Shown one piece after another: positions 13,860-26,235 of a stretch of 64,000 bases of DNA (the first letter of the stretch is position 1; each line of letters begins with the position of its first letter). The DNA lies in assembly GCA_000469685.2 (NCBI GenBank), contig LS997566.1, forward strand, positions 38,170,420-38,234,419, read 5' to 3'. A program made the position numbers and the translations under genes. The notes under the pieces were generated by a model, which saw nothing but the letters and a program-made list of their open reading frames with translations, did no database searches and was not told the DNA's origin. Origin of the DNA: Haemonchus contortus. Its lineage: Eukaryota; Nematoda; Chromadorea; Rhabditida; Trichostrongylidae.

Positions 13860-14180
13860 GACATTAGCAGTTTAAGAGCGGACGACGGTTTTTCGCCACG
13901 ATCATCCGCGTCGCATAAAACGACGATCGTGACGCGAGATCGTCGTCGTCGTTGTCCGTGACCTTTCGACAGGTGGTTTTCGATTGGTCGTCACGGACGT
14001 TCGGTGAGCGTCCATAACCTCCGCTCCTGATTCCATACTATCGAATTCGTTGCTAGTCAAACTCATAACAATTCGTATAGTAGCAGCGAATGCGCCATCG
14101 ATAAACTTCCCAAGGGCCACCCACGGAGTACGAAGGCGCCGGACGTGTACTCCGTGATGTGCTGACGTCGGTGCCATCTC
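13860..14180. other. CpG-richer patch with inverted repeat
   Basis: This patch is richer in CpG than its flanks and contains the perfect 10-bp inverted repeat CACGGAGTAC/GTACTCCGTG around 14122-14156. A 91-codon minus-strand frame starts at 14177, but it shows no recognisable domain and no convincing splice sites. It could be a distal 5' exon, a promoter or a repeat. Confidence 0.3.
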
Positions 14181-17100
14181 GTCCCTATCTCCACTACGGT
14201 ATTTTCTCTAAACAACATTCAGCAAATGTACTTTAGCCATACATAGAATGAGTTTTTCAAGCATCACGGGCAGCGACAGGATCGTTAGCTTCCTTAGGCT
14301 TCGAACGACGAACGTTGTCAAGGGATCTTGTTAGAGTAATGAAGTTGTAACTAAGGCTCCAAATCTGAAGTCGCACAAGGAAACTCCGTTAGACCATGGA
14401 TCACCGATTGGTGCATTTTCGAACACAAACAATCGTGCGTAACCCGATTTGCATAGCTATTAGGCGCAGGGTGAAATTTGATAGTAAGGTATCGTCACGA
14501 GTTTATGGCAATCCGCTTACCGACCTCTAATCAGTGAAAGTATGATTATTTTTGTCTTTTGCCTGAACCTCATGCCTTCCTGTTAGTTGACAATATTCGA
14601 ATGTCGAATGACATTTGCAGCTACCTCGGAGGCATGACACCAAATGAGAAATGACGAATGTATGAAGGGGCTTTCGCAGGAATCCACATAATTAGAAGAA
14701 TTCCTTGATGAAATATTGAGAATGGGATAGATTGAATTCACACATGGATTCTCCTTGTGGGATTAAGGGTACTGGTGTTTCTCATAGAAAGGCTAAGGCA
14801 CGTTGTCGCAAAGGAACGAGCCTTCAAACCTACAAGTAGAATCGTCCGGAAGGATAATGGGTTTAGTAAACGTGTGAACCTCGATGAATTCAGATCATCT
14901 GCTACCACAACATGTTTCTGATCATTCTACAAATTAAAATTAGTCAGCCTTGGTTGCATCCACAATAAAAACCAGAAAGAAGGCGATTATTGCAAGAAAT
15001 ATAACCAAATATTCCTTTCCACAACCTGAAGACTATCAAAGAAAAAATTATTTCGTAAAAGCCCTGTGGCAGAGTAAACACACTTAAAACCAGGGTTCAC
15101 AGTCAGAAAGTCTGCGATAGACTACCTCCTGTACTCTCGGAAGTACATACTACAGCAGATACAGTACATCCTCAAAGAATTTGAGTAAGCGAGAACTGCA
15201 AAGAAGGATACAAGGTAGTAAAGAAAAAGAAAAGCGGTGTGTTCTAGAAGGAAATTCATAGTTAATCTTCTGCTACCGTAAAACAACGATGATTGTTTAC
15301 AACATCGACGACCATTTATAAACATTTGATACACTGATCAACAGGGAGCCATTACACAGGAACAAGGTTTTGCTGTAAGTAAATACACTTTTTCCCGAAT
15401 CTATGCAGACTTGCGGGCAATGAAAACGTTGTGAAAAATAAGGGCACTGTGTACGGTAAGTGTAAAAGCGAAGAAACCTAATATGGAAAAAAGAAAAACC
15501 TTCTCTTGAGGTGTTGTCATCTGCCACAATGGGTTTCTTCGTCTTTACACTTAGGTAGCGTCTCTCATCCTACATCGAACATTTGTCATCTCGAAAACTG
15601 AATCGAGCGGAACAAAGCTCAGTCTTTAGAACTGGTGAAGGCACCTGTATTGTTGAATTGTTCGATCCATACACATGTTATTTTTAAGATTAGCGCCTCT
15701 GTCAAAAAATCGCTCTATGCTGGTTGACCATTGTCTTGATTGACATAGTAATTGGAACCGGGACCAAAGGACCGACGAACCCTGCTGACCTCGACCTAAT
15801 CCTTCACAGAGACCATCTGGTCCCCACAACCACTCGACTCTTCTATTCATCGTCGGGGACCATTCCAGCAGAGAGCTCCATGCTTAGCAAAATGCCGGTT
15901 TCCATGACTGCGACAACGAAACACGGCTGTTTTCATTATTTCTTTGCCGACCTCTGCTGCCTCACCTAAAAGCATCAATGAGGAAATCCGATCATGAATA
16001 CCACCCGATCGTGAAAACCCGCACGCCTTTTTTTCCCATAAATTCTTTGTCAAGCTTATCACGCATAGGACTGATTGCTGGACAGTTTGTGTAAGTTGCT
16101 GATGCAGCTCTTGAGGATAGGAAAGAAATAAGCCAATCGACACCTTTCTACTCCTTGGCATGACATTTTTGTTGCAAAATCATCCTAGTATCATTAATCA
16201 AAATGAAAACACTTCCAGTAACGATGAGTTCCTTTCTTAAATAAGCCACTCAACTCAGATCTCGTAAAACCATTGTGGCAGTTAAATGGGCAATTGAACT
16301 TCCAACAACTTTTTCAACCACCATACGTTGAGTAGACATTTTTGTATTCACCAACAAGTTTGTTATCAAGTAATCGAAAACAACAGTAGGAATGAAAACA
16401 ATTTATCCTGAACGGGAACGGTTTTCTGCGCTCACTGTGTACGTCAGCACTGCCAATTGGGCCTAGCCTATCTCTACCGATTGGTAAGCAAAGTTTTAAG
16501 GTTCTATAGCCTAAAGATAACGATTGCTTGGGGAAAACCATAAAACTACCATTCTATGGTCGCTATAAAACGATCGGACAGTTTCGACACATGTGGGTCA
16601 GACATGCAATAGGTTTATGATCTGATCTTTGGAGTTGTAAGGGGATTAATAGCGAGTAATAAAGTTGCTACATCTGGTCCATCTTTTTTGCTATTCCAAA
16701 CAACAGTTTTCTTGAGTTTCTTATGATCAATAATTTTCGGAGCCGTATGAAATAGCCAGCATTCTGTTTACTGCCCAAAAACGGAAACAAATGAATGTCA
16801 TACCATAACAAATATGGCGATATTTGCCTTTTCCTCTGAAATATGTACTTCCATGTGATGCCATGGGTCATAAATAGCTCATTCATAAGATTTTTTCTTT
16901 CGAAAAAAAAAAAAACAAAGCAAAAACTTCAAACAAATCATTTTCAAAATGGATTAGAATTCTGAAAAGCAAATTTATGAACAGAGAACTGCTTTCAATG
17001 AGAAAAAATCTGAGCAGTAAAAGTTATTTAGCAGACAATCCAAAGATACCCTGGTCACAAAAAGTCGCTCAGAAGCTTGTCACGGAAGAGACTTCGTTTG

Positions 17101-17738
17101 AGGGAAACTGCCCTCCTAATACAGTTTCAAAGCATAAACCTTGGAAAATTGGAATTATCCAAGTTCAGATTTCCTGACTAATTTGTATCTTCTAGAAGTA
17201 TGCTCAATGATGCCACAGTATGATAATTTTCCAATCTCATGATGTTTTTGCATTCATTACGGTATCCCACTCCAGCGATATGCACAAAGCGGCAAGCGAA
17301 ATTATCACCATTGTCTATCCATCACAGCACTTATCCAAAGACATTCGAAATTCTCGTCAATGATACTTTTTCACCTTTTTCAAAAGAAATCTCACTTCTA
17401 ACAAAAGGAAGTGATCAATTACGAACTTCAATTGCACATCCGAGACAACGACTCACACATCGCATTGTAAAAAAAACGTCACTCCAGCCCATCTACTAAC
17501 GTGATAGATGGCGGTCCTTCATCGGCCATTTGTGAATTGCACTTTTTATTTTACGATCTAAGAGCTTCAAACACTCCATTGAATACGCAAATGATTTTAG
17601 ATGAAAACTAACCTTTGAAAGGCAAAAACGAGTAAAGAAAGGAAAGGAAATCAAGTTCGATCATACTTGAACATGGGAACTGGCACTAATACAGTTAGTT
17701 ATTGCTATGGATATAACTGCAGATGCATTTCGCCCACA

Positions 17739-17906
17739 AAATCGCATGGTTTTCAGGTCGTTTCGTAAATGTTGATAACAATTTCGTATGTATTTCATCC
17801 AATTTCGTAGTTTTCCCATTCTATTTCACACATTTCGGACCTCATTTCGTAAACGAAGCAATCCATTTCGCAAGTATCGCATTCACTTTCGCTAACCTGA
17901 CCATTT
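17739..17906 (+). repeat. 21-bp minisatellite, about 8 units
   Basis: ATTTCGTA-like words recur at exactly 21-base steps: 17760, 17781, 17802, 17823, 17844, 17865 and 17886, with a weaker unit at 17739. Several units have a second ATTTC about 10-12 bases in, so the half-period is close to one DNA helical turn. Because 21 is divisible by three, a 69-codon frame stays open through the array and reads as a seven-residue repeat centred on Phe-Val/Ala. I take this frame to be a by-product rather than a gene. Confidence 0.75.
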
Positions 17907-18059
17907 ATCACAAATTCACATCTTCATTTTGATTAATTTTATTATTTCTTTTGTGCACTCCAAAATTCCATCGACTTCATTCAAAATAAGAATAAAACCC
18001 CACTTCTGGAACTTTGAATTAGAACACAGTCTATCCACGAAAACGACCACAATTTTTAC

Positions 18060-18243
18060 GAATTAAGTAGGAAAACCCTGCATTTTGCGCCTTGTCAATG
18101 GCGTTTTCAAGCATTTCACAGAAAGGTATGCTCTTTCTATCCTTCACAGGGATAGAGAAACGAAAATGCAGCTCGGGATCCAAGTTCACACAGTAATCCG
18201 AGAATGGGTCTTTACTAGAACGAGTGGTCATGATGCACCAAAG
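18060..18243 (-). CDS. Possible orphan exon, unknown product
   Basis: On the minus strand, an ACCTAG acceptor is followed by 184 bases with an open frame and then a GTAAAA donor. The encoded peptide looks protein-like, with no low complexity and mixed charged and hydrophobic residues (for example FSIPVKDRKSIPFCEML and AIDKAQNAGFSYLI). I do not recognise a family. No partner exon was found on either side. It could be one exon of a larger minus-strand gene, a pseudogene fragment or chance. Confidence 0.25.
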
Positions 18244-21200
18244 CTAGGTATATTTGTAGGATCATTTTGATGTATGATGTGACGAGCTAAGGATTTGTGT
18301 ATTCAGATTTATTCTATCGAGAAATATGTTGCCTCTGAAAGTTTGTGACCACTGGAAGAACTGAGATTCCGCATTAAATTTTCGTTCCTGTTTCGGGGGA
18401 GGATTCGGGCAGCATTTTTTCATTAAAAGATAACTACTGTACACACTGATGAACGTGAAATGACAAAGATCTGTTGTCTGCTAATCCTCATTATACGAAA
18501 GGTCATTTGGGTTGGATAGAGCTAGGGAATATTAATTACTTCGGAGGATAACAAGATAACAACGGAAACTTTTTATTGAAGCTTCTCCATGAAATCCCAC
18601 CTGATTCACTCTTACCCTTTGAATTTACACATGGCTGAACTCACTTGGTCATACCAATATGTAATGCGTTTAGATAGAACAAATCAGTGAAGCAAGCGAT
18701 TAGAAGTAGAGCGGATTATCCGATCACATCAACGACGATGATGATGAAAATTAACACAGAAGTGGCTTAAAGAAGACGTCAAACGAATGGATTTTCGTGA
18801 GGGAAGGCATTGAAAATTCATTACGATCTTATAGCCGCCCCTGACTCCTACATAAAAGAAAATCAACAAAGTTTTCGCATAGTTTTCGTTCCTTGCCCTG
18901 ATTTTGAAAAGACCTTAGGGAATGCTAATATATTGTAGAAAAAGAATTAATTTGCTTGATTGGAACGACTCGCCTGGGAGGATAAAAGCGCTGACTTGGG
19001 AATTGGCTGGCAATCACAAATCATTGTTCATGCCCCCCTTATGCATTCGAAACACCTCTATGATTCTAATGAAACTCGGACGGGGGGGGGGGGTGCACCC
19101 CAAAAATGGGAGCAAAAGACTGAGCGCACTCACGTTATCACGTTACGTAAAGCAGACATAAGCTTGCCAACGTGCACAACTGCATTAAAACGTAGGTACT
19201 ATGATTGCACCCAACCTATCCTATCTATCCTTAGGGATTTTCATGATAACAACCTCTGAGAAACCTACGGGCGAAATCATAGTGGGACCGGTGCGTTTTT
19301 AGGCCGATGAATGAATGCACTTTCTCATGGATAAAACCGGTCCGAATGGAACCAGGAATTAAAATATAACATCTATCCGAAACGGAACTTTCTATTTTAA
19401 AGAAACTGTTTGCAAATTTCTCGAGCTCACTCGTATCGTTAGGTTTTCCGAAAGAAAGGAAAGGAGCGGAACAGCGGCTAAAGAGGTTCACTGAGAGAAG
19501 CTAGCCAGCGATTCCAAGTTAATTCTACAATTGAATATTTTCTAACTTCTACTATTGAAGTTCTATGAGGTTTCAACATTCTAAACAGATCACGATCCCA
19601 AGACAATTTGAGGTTAAAAACAAAAGAAAGAAGCTATTCTACCACACAATGTAAAGTGAATTTGATTAGTCGAGATATAACTATTTGGCTTATCGTTGTA
19701 ACTACCCAGTTTTAAAGAATACCAGACAATTCACGATCAAAAGTACACAAGCCAATAATCAGACCAATCAATAATTGACAACAATAACATAAGTGACGTC
19801 AAAAATCATATCGATTGAAGGACGCAACATCAGTAGGAATTGGAGGCCCTGCACGGAAAACGATTTGAGCACGATTTCGTAACCGTTTGAATGCGGCTTC
19901 CACCCGCGCTTCCTGCTCGCCTGCTCCCAGGAATGCATGGCATTTCCTAGCACTTCTCCAGCTCCATTCTAGAGCATCTGGTCTTAGTCGACACCTTTTC
20001 CTTATGTTCACAAAACCTCTCATCAATCATTTTGTTATGTCGTCAAGTCGTGGAGATTGTCTGTCAATTTGATGAATGTCACCGAATTATCTGTGTACCT
20101 CGAGTATGCAGCTTTGCATCATTAATTCATTTCAGTAGCTTCCCTAGTAATAGCAATATCGTGAGATCACATCTTTGTTAATGAACTGTTATTGCTGTTC
20201 TTACGCATCGCTAACTGCTTGATTCTTCAATTTTGGACCGCAATGTTTGAAATCGCTTGGGCTAGATAGGTAGTTGGATTAACAGTACTATATAGTTGAT
20301 CTCTGTATGGGTTAGCTGCAGTTTTCTAACCACTGAACTTGTGCACATTCAGGAAAAGTGCATTGGGTGAGCTATAGTCATGGCTTATTCTTTTAAATCT
20401 TCTTTGTGCGATGTTTTTAATGGTTTTCGACTGGTCTGACGTTTTGCTGCTTCTAACCGCATCCTACTTGACTTGGAACTTCTTCAGCTGAATAAAGTAA
20501 ATCGAGAACTACCTTGGGCTTGCAGTAGAACTGAAAGAGGGTTTGTTGAAGGAACAAGTTAACATTAAACCAGTCTTTCCTTTCGCCTTTTACCTAGTAT
20601 ACGTAAAGAGCTGCTGAAAAGAGCTCTCTAGTAATCCACCAAATTGGTTGGTGGGTCACTGGCCGGCTTCATACCTTAGGCTTGCCGAAAGGAAGGGGCT
20701 CGGCAATGATCGATATTGCTGCATGGCGAAGGGTTATGCAGGGATTTCATGCTTTTAAGGCACTTTAATATGCATGTTCTATCTTATTTCCTCCCCTCTT
20801 ATCATTTTACATTCAGCTGATTAAAGCATGAAAATGATATGAATCAATGCAAAAACTTTAATCAGTTGGTGGAGCGCGACCGTTGTGAAATTCTTGCCTG
20901 AGTCACGGAGATGTAGATATCACAGACCTACGTCACTTATTATCAGCTCAAGTTGTGAAGTCTGTTAGTTTGGGCAAAGGATGGTGAAGTTCTACTTGGT
21001 AGGCAAAGTGCCATCCGTTATGCTGTTCTCTCGAAATTGTCCTTGTAAATAGGTCTCCTTGTTCAACTTGGAGGATAACAGATACTTGAATTCTCGAATG
21101 ATCTGGAAGTGGTAAATTGGTTCCATAACCATTTCCTAACTTCTGGTTTGTGACTTTGCTCAATTCGTTGTTGAAGCTTTGTAGTCCGCTAAAGTTTTGT

Positions 21201-23091
21201 CTTGAAAATTTCATTAATGTGGTTTACTATGCGAAAATCAAGCATTGGGTTCCTAACTTGCCAGCAGTTCCATCGCCACTGTAATAAATTTCCACTGGAA
21301 GCATACTAATTTCATAACTATGCATTTTGGGTTGCTACTCTATGCCTTTTGAGTTGCTATTTTGTTAATAAGCTAGTGCTATTCCTAAGAGAAGAGCTCA
21401 TGCTTTTTCTCTTGAAGATTATTCGAAGCGACAACCTGAAGTCGTAGAGCCTGCTTATTTGGAGCGATCAAACGGCCATTGACAAAGGGACGGGATTTCG
21501 AGGTTTAATGATCCAGGGTTTGAAAAGAAACTTTTGAAAATGAATCGTTGAGCGTCTCGAAATTGTTGTGACAGCTGTGCACGTAATGATAACATGTCTA
21601 ATTCTATCCTTCAAATTTGCTTATAGCGTGAAACAATGTCTGTGGCACTATTCTTTTTATGAACCAGATTACGGTAGCGACAGATCCCAAAAATATCTTC
21701 CAATGTGTTGTTGCTGTTGAACATCAACGATTTGATGAATTATAGTGAAACGGTTGAGAAGAATTCTCTATCAGATTCCGACGGTTCGTTAAAATTGTGA
21801 TTATGATTGATATCAATAGCAACGCCATTTCTATCATAACCGTGACGGCCTTTCAGGAGTGGGCAAAAGGGCTCCATTCTGGCAGATTCTTTTTTTAGTG
21901 CCTGACAATGATATGTAGCAAATCCTGAACAACTCGGCCAATATCTTTGTGTAGCCAGCGGATTACTCGGCCATCACATACCTATGAGCGCCACATCTTT
22001 CAGGTCCACTTGATCTGTTCCTAAATGAGAGGTTGCATGGGTTCTTCAATGGAGGTAGAGTTTCTCGCTAACGCAGTCCATTTTAAGAAATCGGTATTGA
22101 CTCAAAAAGGTCCACTCCATTTTCTCTTCGATCAAGGTTCCACAGTAAAAGAAGTTTGGAAATGGCTGTTCAACAAGTTTTTGGGAGAGATTCATGAATC
22201 TGCTATAACTTCGAGGATGAAAAGAAGAGGTGGGCAGATCGAGAATGAGCTTGTTCTTTGAAAGAAAGCAATCGAAGCTCGTAAAAGAAAGATAACGGGT
22301 GATATATTGCCGCATAGTAAGCTCTTTTACTCAGCTGAAATCCTTTTCAATGTAATGATGGTCGTAAATTATCCACTTAAACCTTGAAAACAGGTCGAGG
22401 ATCTTAATGACCGACCTCTTATAGACCAGCAATGCAATGAAATGGGATGATGGATTGACAAGATTCAATTGTCAATTAAATGGAAAATTATTACTATTGG
22501 CAGTACGCAGAGTGTCGGAACTTGAATTTGAATAGGACTTTTTTGTTCGGAAATGGTTCTTTAAAAGAACGATTCCCAATTATCCTCTTATCACTCTGCA
22601 GAATGACCTAATGTTAGTTTTTTAGTTTTCACTGCTCAGCAGGATTGATACCGTAGCTCTTAATTTACAATGGCTTGGAAAGATAGCGATCTGAACTTTT
22701 CACTCAAATATTTCTGTCATCATACAGGGAGTTAGATTCTGATTGCGTGGTCGTCTTCCGGATAACCGAAATACACGAGCAGATAGTAAAAACGCTCATG
22801 TGAAAGCCAATGCGGCTTCTTTCAGGGCCCTTTGTAGTAATAGTATAACTACAAATATACTGATGCTGTCACATCGCGACGTTTAGCGCTTGTAGCAGCT
22901 GTTGATGTCCTAGGCCTCAATTTCGGAGAGTAAATTTGCGCCAGACTGTGTTTTTTCATTTATGTCGAGTTAGACATCATACTTTACTATGCTATTCTGG
23001 CGTTTGAACGAGCTAGTGAATTCTCATTGCGTGGAACGCTACATTGAGATTTTGCCTGTTTGAGACATATCTTAGATGCAGTCGTTTTCAG
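18244..23091. other. Intergenic stretch upstream of TBCB
   Basis: No supported exon was seen. The stretch carries R1 repeat copy 2 (about 18944-19070) and a 12-base G run at 19082-19093. A minus-strand frame at 19799-20026 has a protein-like composition, but I could find no family, no splice partner and no intact context. Confidence 0.45.
18944..19070 (+). repeat. Dispersed repeat family R1, copy 2
   Basis: It contains GACTCGCCTGGGAGGATAAA, AGCGCTGACTT and GGCTGGCAATCACAAATCATT. These match the 3' half of the other R1 copies, especially the one near 60950. It is followed closely by a G run. Confidence 0.55.
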
Positions 23092-23095
23092 AGTA
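23081..23095 (+). promoter_or_regulatory. Probable spliced-leader acceptor of TBCB
   Basis: GTCGTTTTCAG ends at 23091, four bases before the TBCB start ATG at 23096. No upstream exon is needed for an intact protein. An acceptor-type TTTTCAG this close to the start, with no donor, is the usual sign of spliced-leader trans-splicing in nematodes. The sequence shows the acceptor; trans-splicing itself is inferred. Confidence 0.65.
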
Positions 23096-25594
23096 ATGGC
23101 GGAAGTCTACGCATTGGAGATCTCATCGAATGTATCCGAATTCCCATACGAAAAGAAGTATCCATCAACGCTTACACTTGGGGAACTCAAGGCATGGCCG
23201 TCAGAATTATTTATGGCTTGATGTAGGACATTGGTCGATTGCTTCACTGTTAAAGTGAATTAATAAATTAGTTTCCTTTCGTTTTAGAAAAAGCTAGAGC
23301 TGGTTGTTGGAGCAACCTCTGAAAATATTCATATCGAACTTCACGATGCTGAAGGCAAGTTCGTGTCGTCACTGACGGATGGAGGCAAAAGTCTCAAAGA
23401 ACTGGGAGTTAAAAGTGGTTAGTTTTCTCTACTATATATTATTTTTTTGGTTGTTGCAGTATTGTTGCGGATTTTGTGGTCAGTTATCCTTGAAAAAAAA
23501 AAACGCATCTTGTTGAGTGGGTTAGAATTATCGTTTGTGCCAGTCAAAGTTCACCCTAGAGTGATTCAGGTATGCGACTTCGTGCAGTTGATGTTTCTGG
23601 TCAGAACGCGGAGTTACAAGATGACAGTATGGTTGAAAAATACACGATTAGCGATGATCAGTACGACAAACGAGAAGGTGGGGTTCTTTGAAGTTTTCAT
23701 GCAGAAAACCTCATTCGGTCAGATTCAGCCTATAAGTAAGGCAGCTCACCTTTGTTTTTGAGATAGGGTGATTTAATGGAGTCTGTGAACCTTAACTACT
23801 TCCCATGAGGGTTTAACGGGAGAGCCGGAGCATTAAATTTTGAAACAACTGCTAGTTCCATTCCGGGTATACTAACCGGGGATGTCTTGGTTGTAGTTGT
23901 TACTGTATTTGGCTCTGATCTTTCTCTTTTACTTATCATTTTTTTTTCTCTAGACAGTGTACGAGCATGGAAGAAGAAGTTGCTTGCTGAAAATGCCACT
24001 GGTCATGAACACGCTGCCTCGGACCAAGGCGATCTGAATGAAGAGGTGGTGAAGAAGATGAAGGTGTGTCCAGGAATATTTACGATCTTGAGAAAAGATT
24101 GGTGCTTGGATTTTGCGCGGTTTGCTCTATATGTGCAGCACTGCACTGGATCTAACTGTTTACCTCCCTTGGGTGTTACTTATGAACGGAAAGCATTTTG
24201 GACTACGGTAGCAAGTCATGTCTCAGCATTTCGTGGCTTAGTGAGTCATCCTCGTAGTTCCAACGTTTTAGATTATGAAACCATTCCAATCTATTCACTT
24301 CCGAGGAAGGGCTTGGAAATGTTTTGAAATGAGGGCTCGTCAGAGGGAGAGGCGAAGTTCTCTGTAAAAATGCGAAATTTGTTTGAATCATTCTTTACTC
24401 CGAATATCATAGTTGTCAACCAGAAAAATGTGAACTTACAGGAACTTCCGATTTCAGCGCTAATAAGCAAAAATTTTACTAATTCAGGTCGCTAAATAAA
24501 AACGTCATGCATTTCGTTCTATTGAAAAAGCACAATGAATGCGATAATATTTCTCACTAGTACATTGTTTCGAAAATTAGCGTTTCAAATGTTTTTGGGC
24601 TGACGTTTAGTGCCACTCAGTGCCTTATTGCTAAGGGCTTCTGTAGTCATATGGAAAGGGAATGACTTTCGCTTTTGGTGTATCGATTAGACCATGCTTA
24701 TGAAGCTTAGGTTATGAAATGTTTCTTTTAGGTTGGAGATCGTTGTGAAGTGCGTGTTCGTGGTGCAGTACCACGTCGTGGAGTGGTGGCATTTGTTGGA
24801 GAGACAAAATTCAAAGAGGGACCTTGGGTCGGTGTCACGTACGATGAACCGGTCGGCAAAAATGATGGGGCAGTCGCTGGTGTCAGGTAGGGAAAACTAT
24901 TAGTCACTTTTTACAAGACTTCTCTGGTGTCCCAATACATCATTGATGAAGAATGTTCATGAATTCAAGAACGAAACGAGACGCAGCTGTAGCGGTTGGT
25001 GTAATTTTACCGCGCTGGTGAAGGTTATTTTTGGGGATTGTTTTGAACTGAAGGAATGAAGGAGTGTTTTTAAAAGTTCTTTTTTCATTCTCTTAAGTTT
25101 ATAGGAGGGGTCAGGGGTAGGTAGATGCAAATTGGCGTAGAAGGAAAATACCTTTCAAGTCTAACGTATAGTACTGCGCGCCACCCCCAGATAATGTTTG
25201 TTTGGTTTTTGCGGCTCAAGGAATACTCTGCTGTCAGTTCTTTACTGGCCCGAGTTCAAGTTATTTTACATCCTAGTTGGAAGGTTCTTATCAGTTTCTG
25301 TTAAGCCAGATAAAGTATGTTAGTCCTCCAGTACATGCAAACCTCCCTTCCTTCTGGAGTCTTAGCTGTAAATCTAAACCGTTAGTGAGGAAGAGCCGTT
25401 CCCGTAAGGCCCTACAACGATATGGCCTCTATTTTTGAGTTTTCGTCTCTTTTGTAAAAGAATGGCCGTAGAAACCGACTTTCAGATATTTTCAATGTGA
25501 CGACAAGCATGGCGGTTTTGTGCGACCTGTAGATGTTGCTACCGGTGATTTCCCACCGTTTACATCTGGTGATAACGAGATGGATGAGATCTAA
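23096..25594 (+). CDS. tbcb: Tubulin-folding cofactor B (TBCB)
   Basis: Six exons join in frame: 23096..23191, 23288..23417, 23570..23677, 23954..24063, 24732..24886 and 25486..25594, giving 235 codons and a stop. Residues 1 to about 85 form the ubiquitin-like domain ([23 protein letters not shown]). A charged linker follows ([11 protein letters not shown]). Residues about 149-222 form a CAP-Gly domain with [10 protein letters not shown], the tubulin-binding GKNDG signature at 190-194, and HGGFVRP. The protein ends in Asp-Glu-Ile, the acidic tail typical of the family. TBCB is cytosolic; with TBCE it helps fold and dissociate alpha/beta-tubulin. Intron 1 uses a GC donor (AAG|GCATGG); every alternative GT donor breaks the frame. 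The start is fixed by the acceptor 4 bases upstream and by alignment with C. elegans F53F4.3. It converges on pcm-1. Confidence 0.95.
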
Positions 25595-26235
25595 GAGGTC
25601 ACATGCCTAATCAGTATGCACTGCGAACTGTTTTATTTTCTGATGTGTGATTTCTCAATTGCTTAACCAATTTTGATCTGACCATTGCGTGTTGTGAGTT
25701 ATATTTTTCGGCTTGTTGTTTTTTTTTTCATTTGTTCATGATGCCACTATCCTACTTTCATGCATGCAGTGATTTATTGTAAAATAAGCGAGTAAAACAT
25801 AAAACGCTTTCAAACGAAACAGAACGGCAACATACACCACGCAGAACGTTGGTTATCAGCCAGCTATACATTGAGTAGAAAAGCTTTGCAGCGAATACAA
25901 TCGTACTTTGTTCAAAAGTCTGTATAAAACACGTACTGAAACTAGTTTACAGCTGTAATGTACAATACGAATAATGTGATGACGAAAAATTTTTATAATT
26001 ACAGGGCTTTTTTTCCACTGAACACAGTCGCGTTTCACTGTTACTGTGTCCATGGTGTAATAAATAAGGTATGTGGTCTATTTGAGAAATATTTTAGTAT
26101 TAATTTTGAGAGGTAATCATCACCGATTCGTATTTGTGAAAGAAAGCAAAATGTGTCTGTGTGTTCTGCGCAATATGCGGTGTAGGCAATCAAGGGAGAG
26201 AAAGAGAAATGACGATTAACCACCGTCGTCGTAGA
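25595..26235. other. Convergent intergenic region between TBCB and pcm-1
   Basis: The 641 bases between the two stop codons hold the 3' ends of both genes. The only clear plus-strand AATAAA that could serve TBCB is at 26059-26064. The only clear minus-strand AATAAA that could serve pcm-1 is at 25773-25778 (TTTATT on plus). If both are used, the two 3' untranslated regions overlap by almost 300 bases. Confidence 0.5.

Larger units (their letters stand above)
4401..18059. other. Long intergenic or intronic stretch, no gene supported
   Basis: I read this 13.7-kb stretch on both strands and found no splice-bounded coding exon that matches a known family. It holds a 12-base G run (4807-4818), a member of dispersed repeat family R1 (about 10006-10190), a diverged duplication (about 11190-11641), a CpG-richer patch with a palindrome (about 13860-14180) and a 21-bp minisatellite (17739-17906). 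The open frames here, the longest about 120 codons near 6123-6485, have no recognisable domain and no good splice context. Confidence 0.5.

Noticed and set aside
15626..16161. Open frames on both strands, with a collagen-like word order on plus (GTKGPTNPAD)
   Set aside because: The Gly-X-Y pattern is not sustained and no splice sites or cysteine clusters were found. A decayed collagen fragment is possible but cannot be supported.
19768..20026. Protein-like minus-strand frame
   Set aside because: No family recognised, the frame is not bounded by good splice sites, and an alternative frame of equal quality overlaps it.
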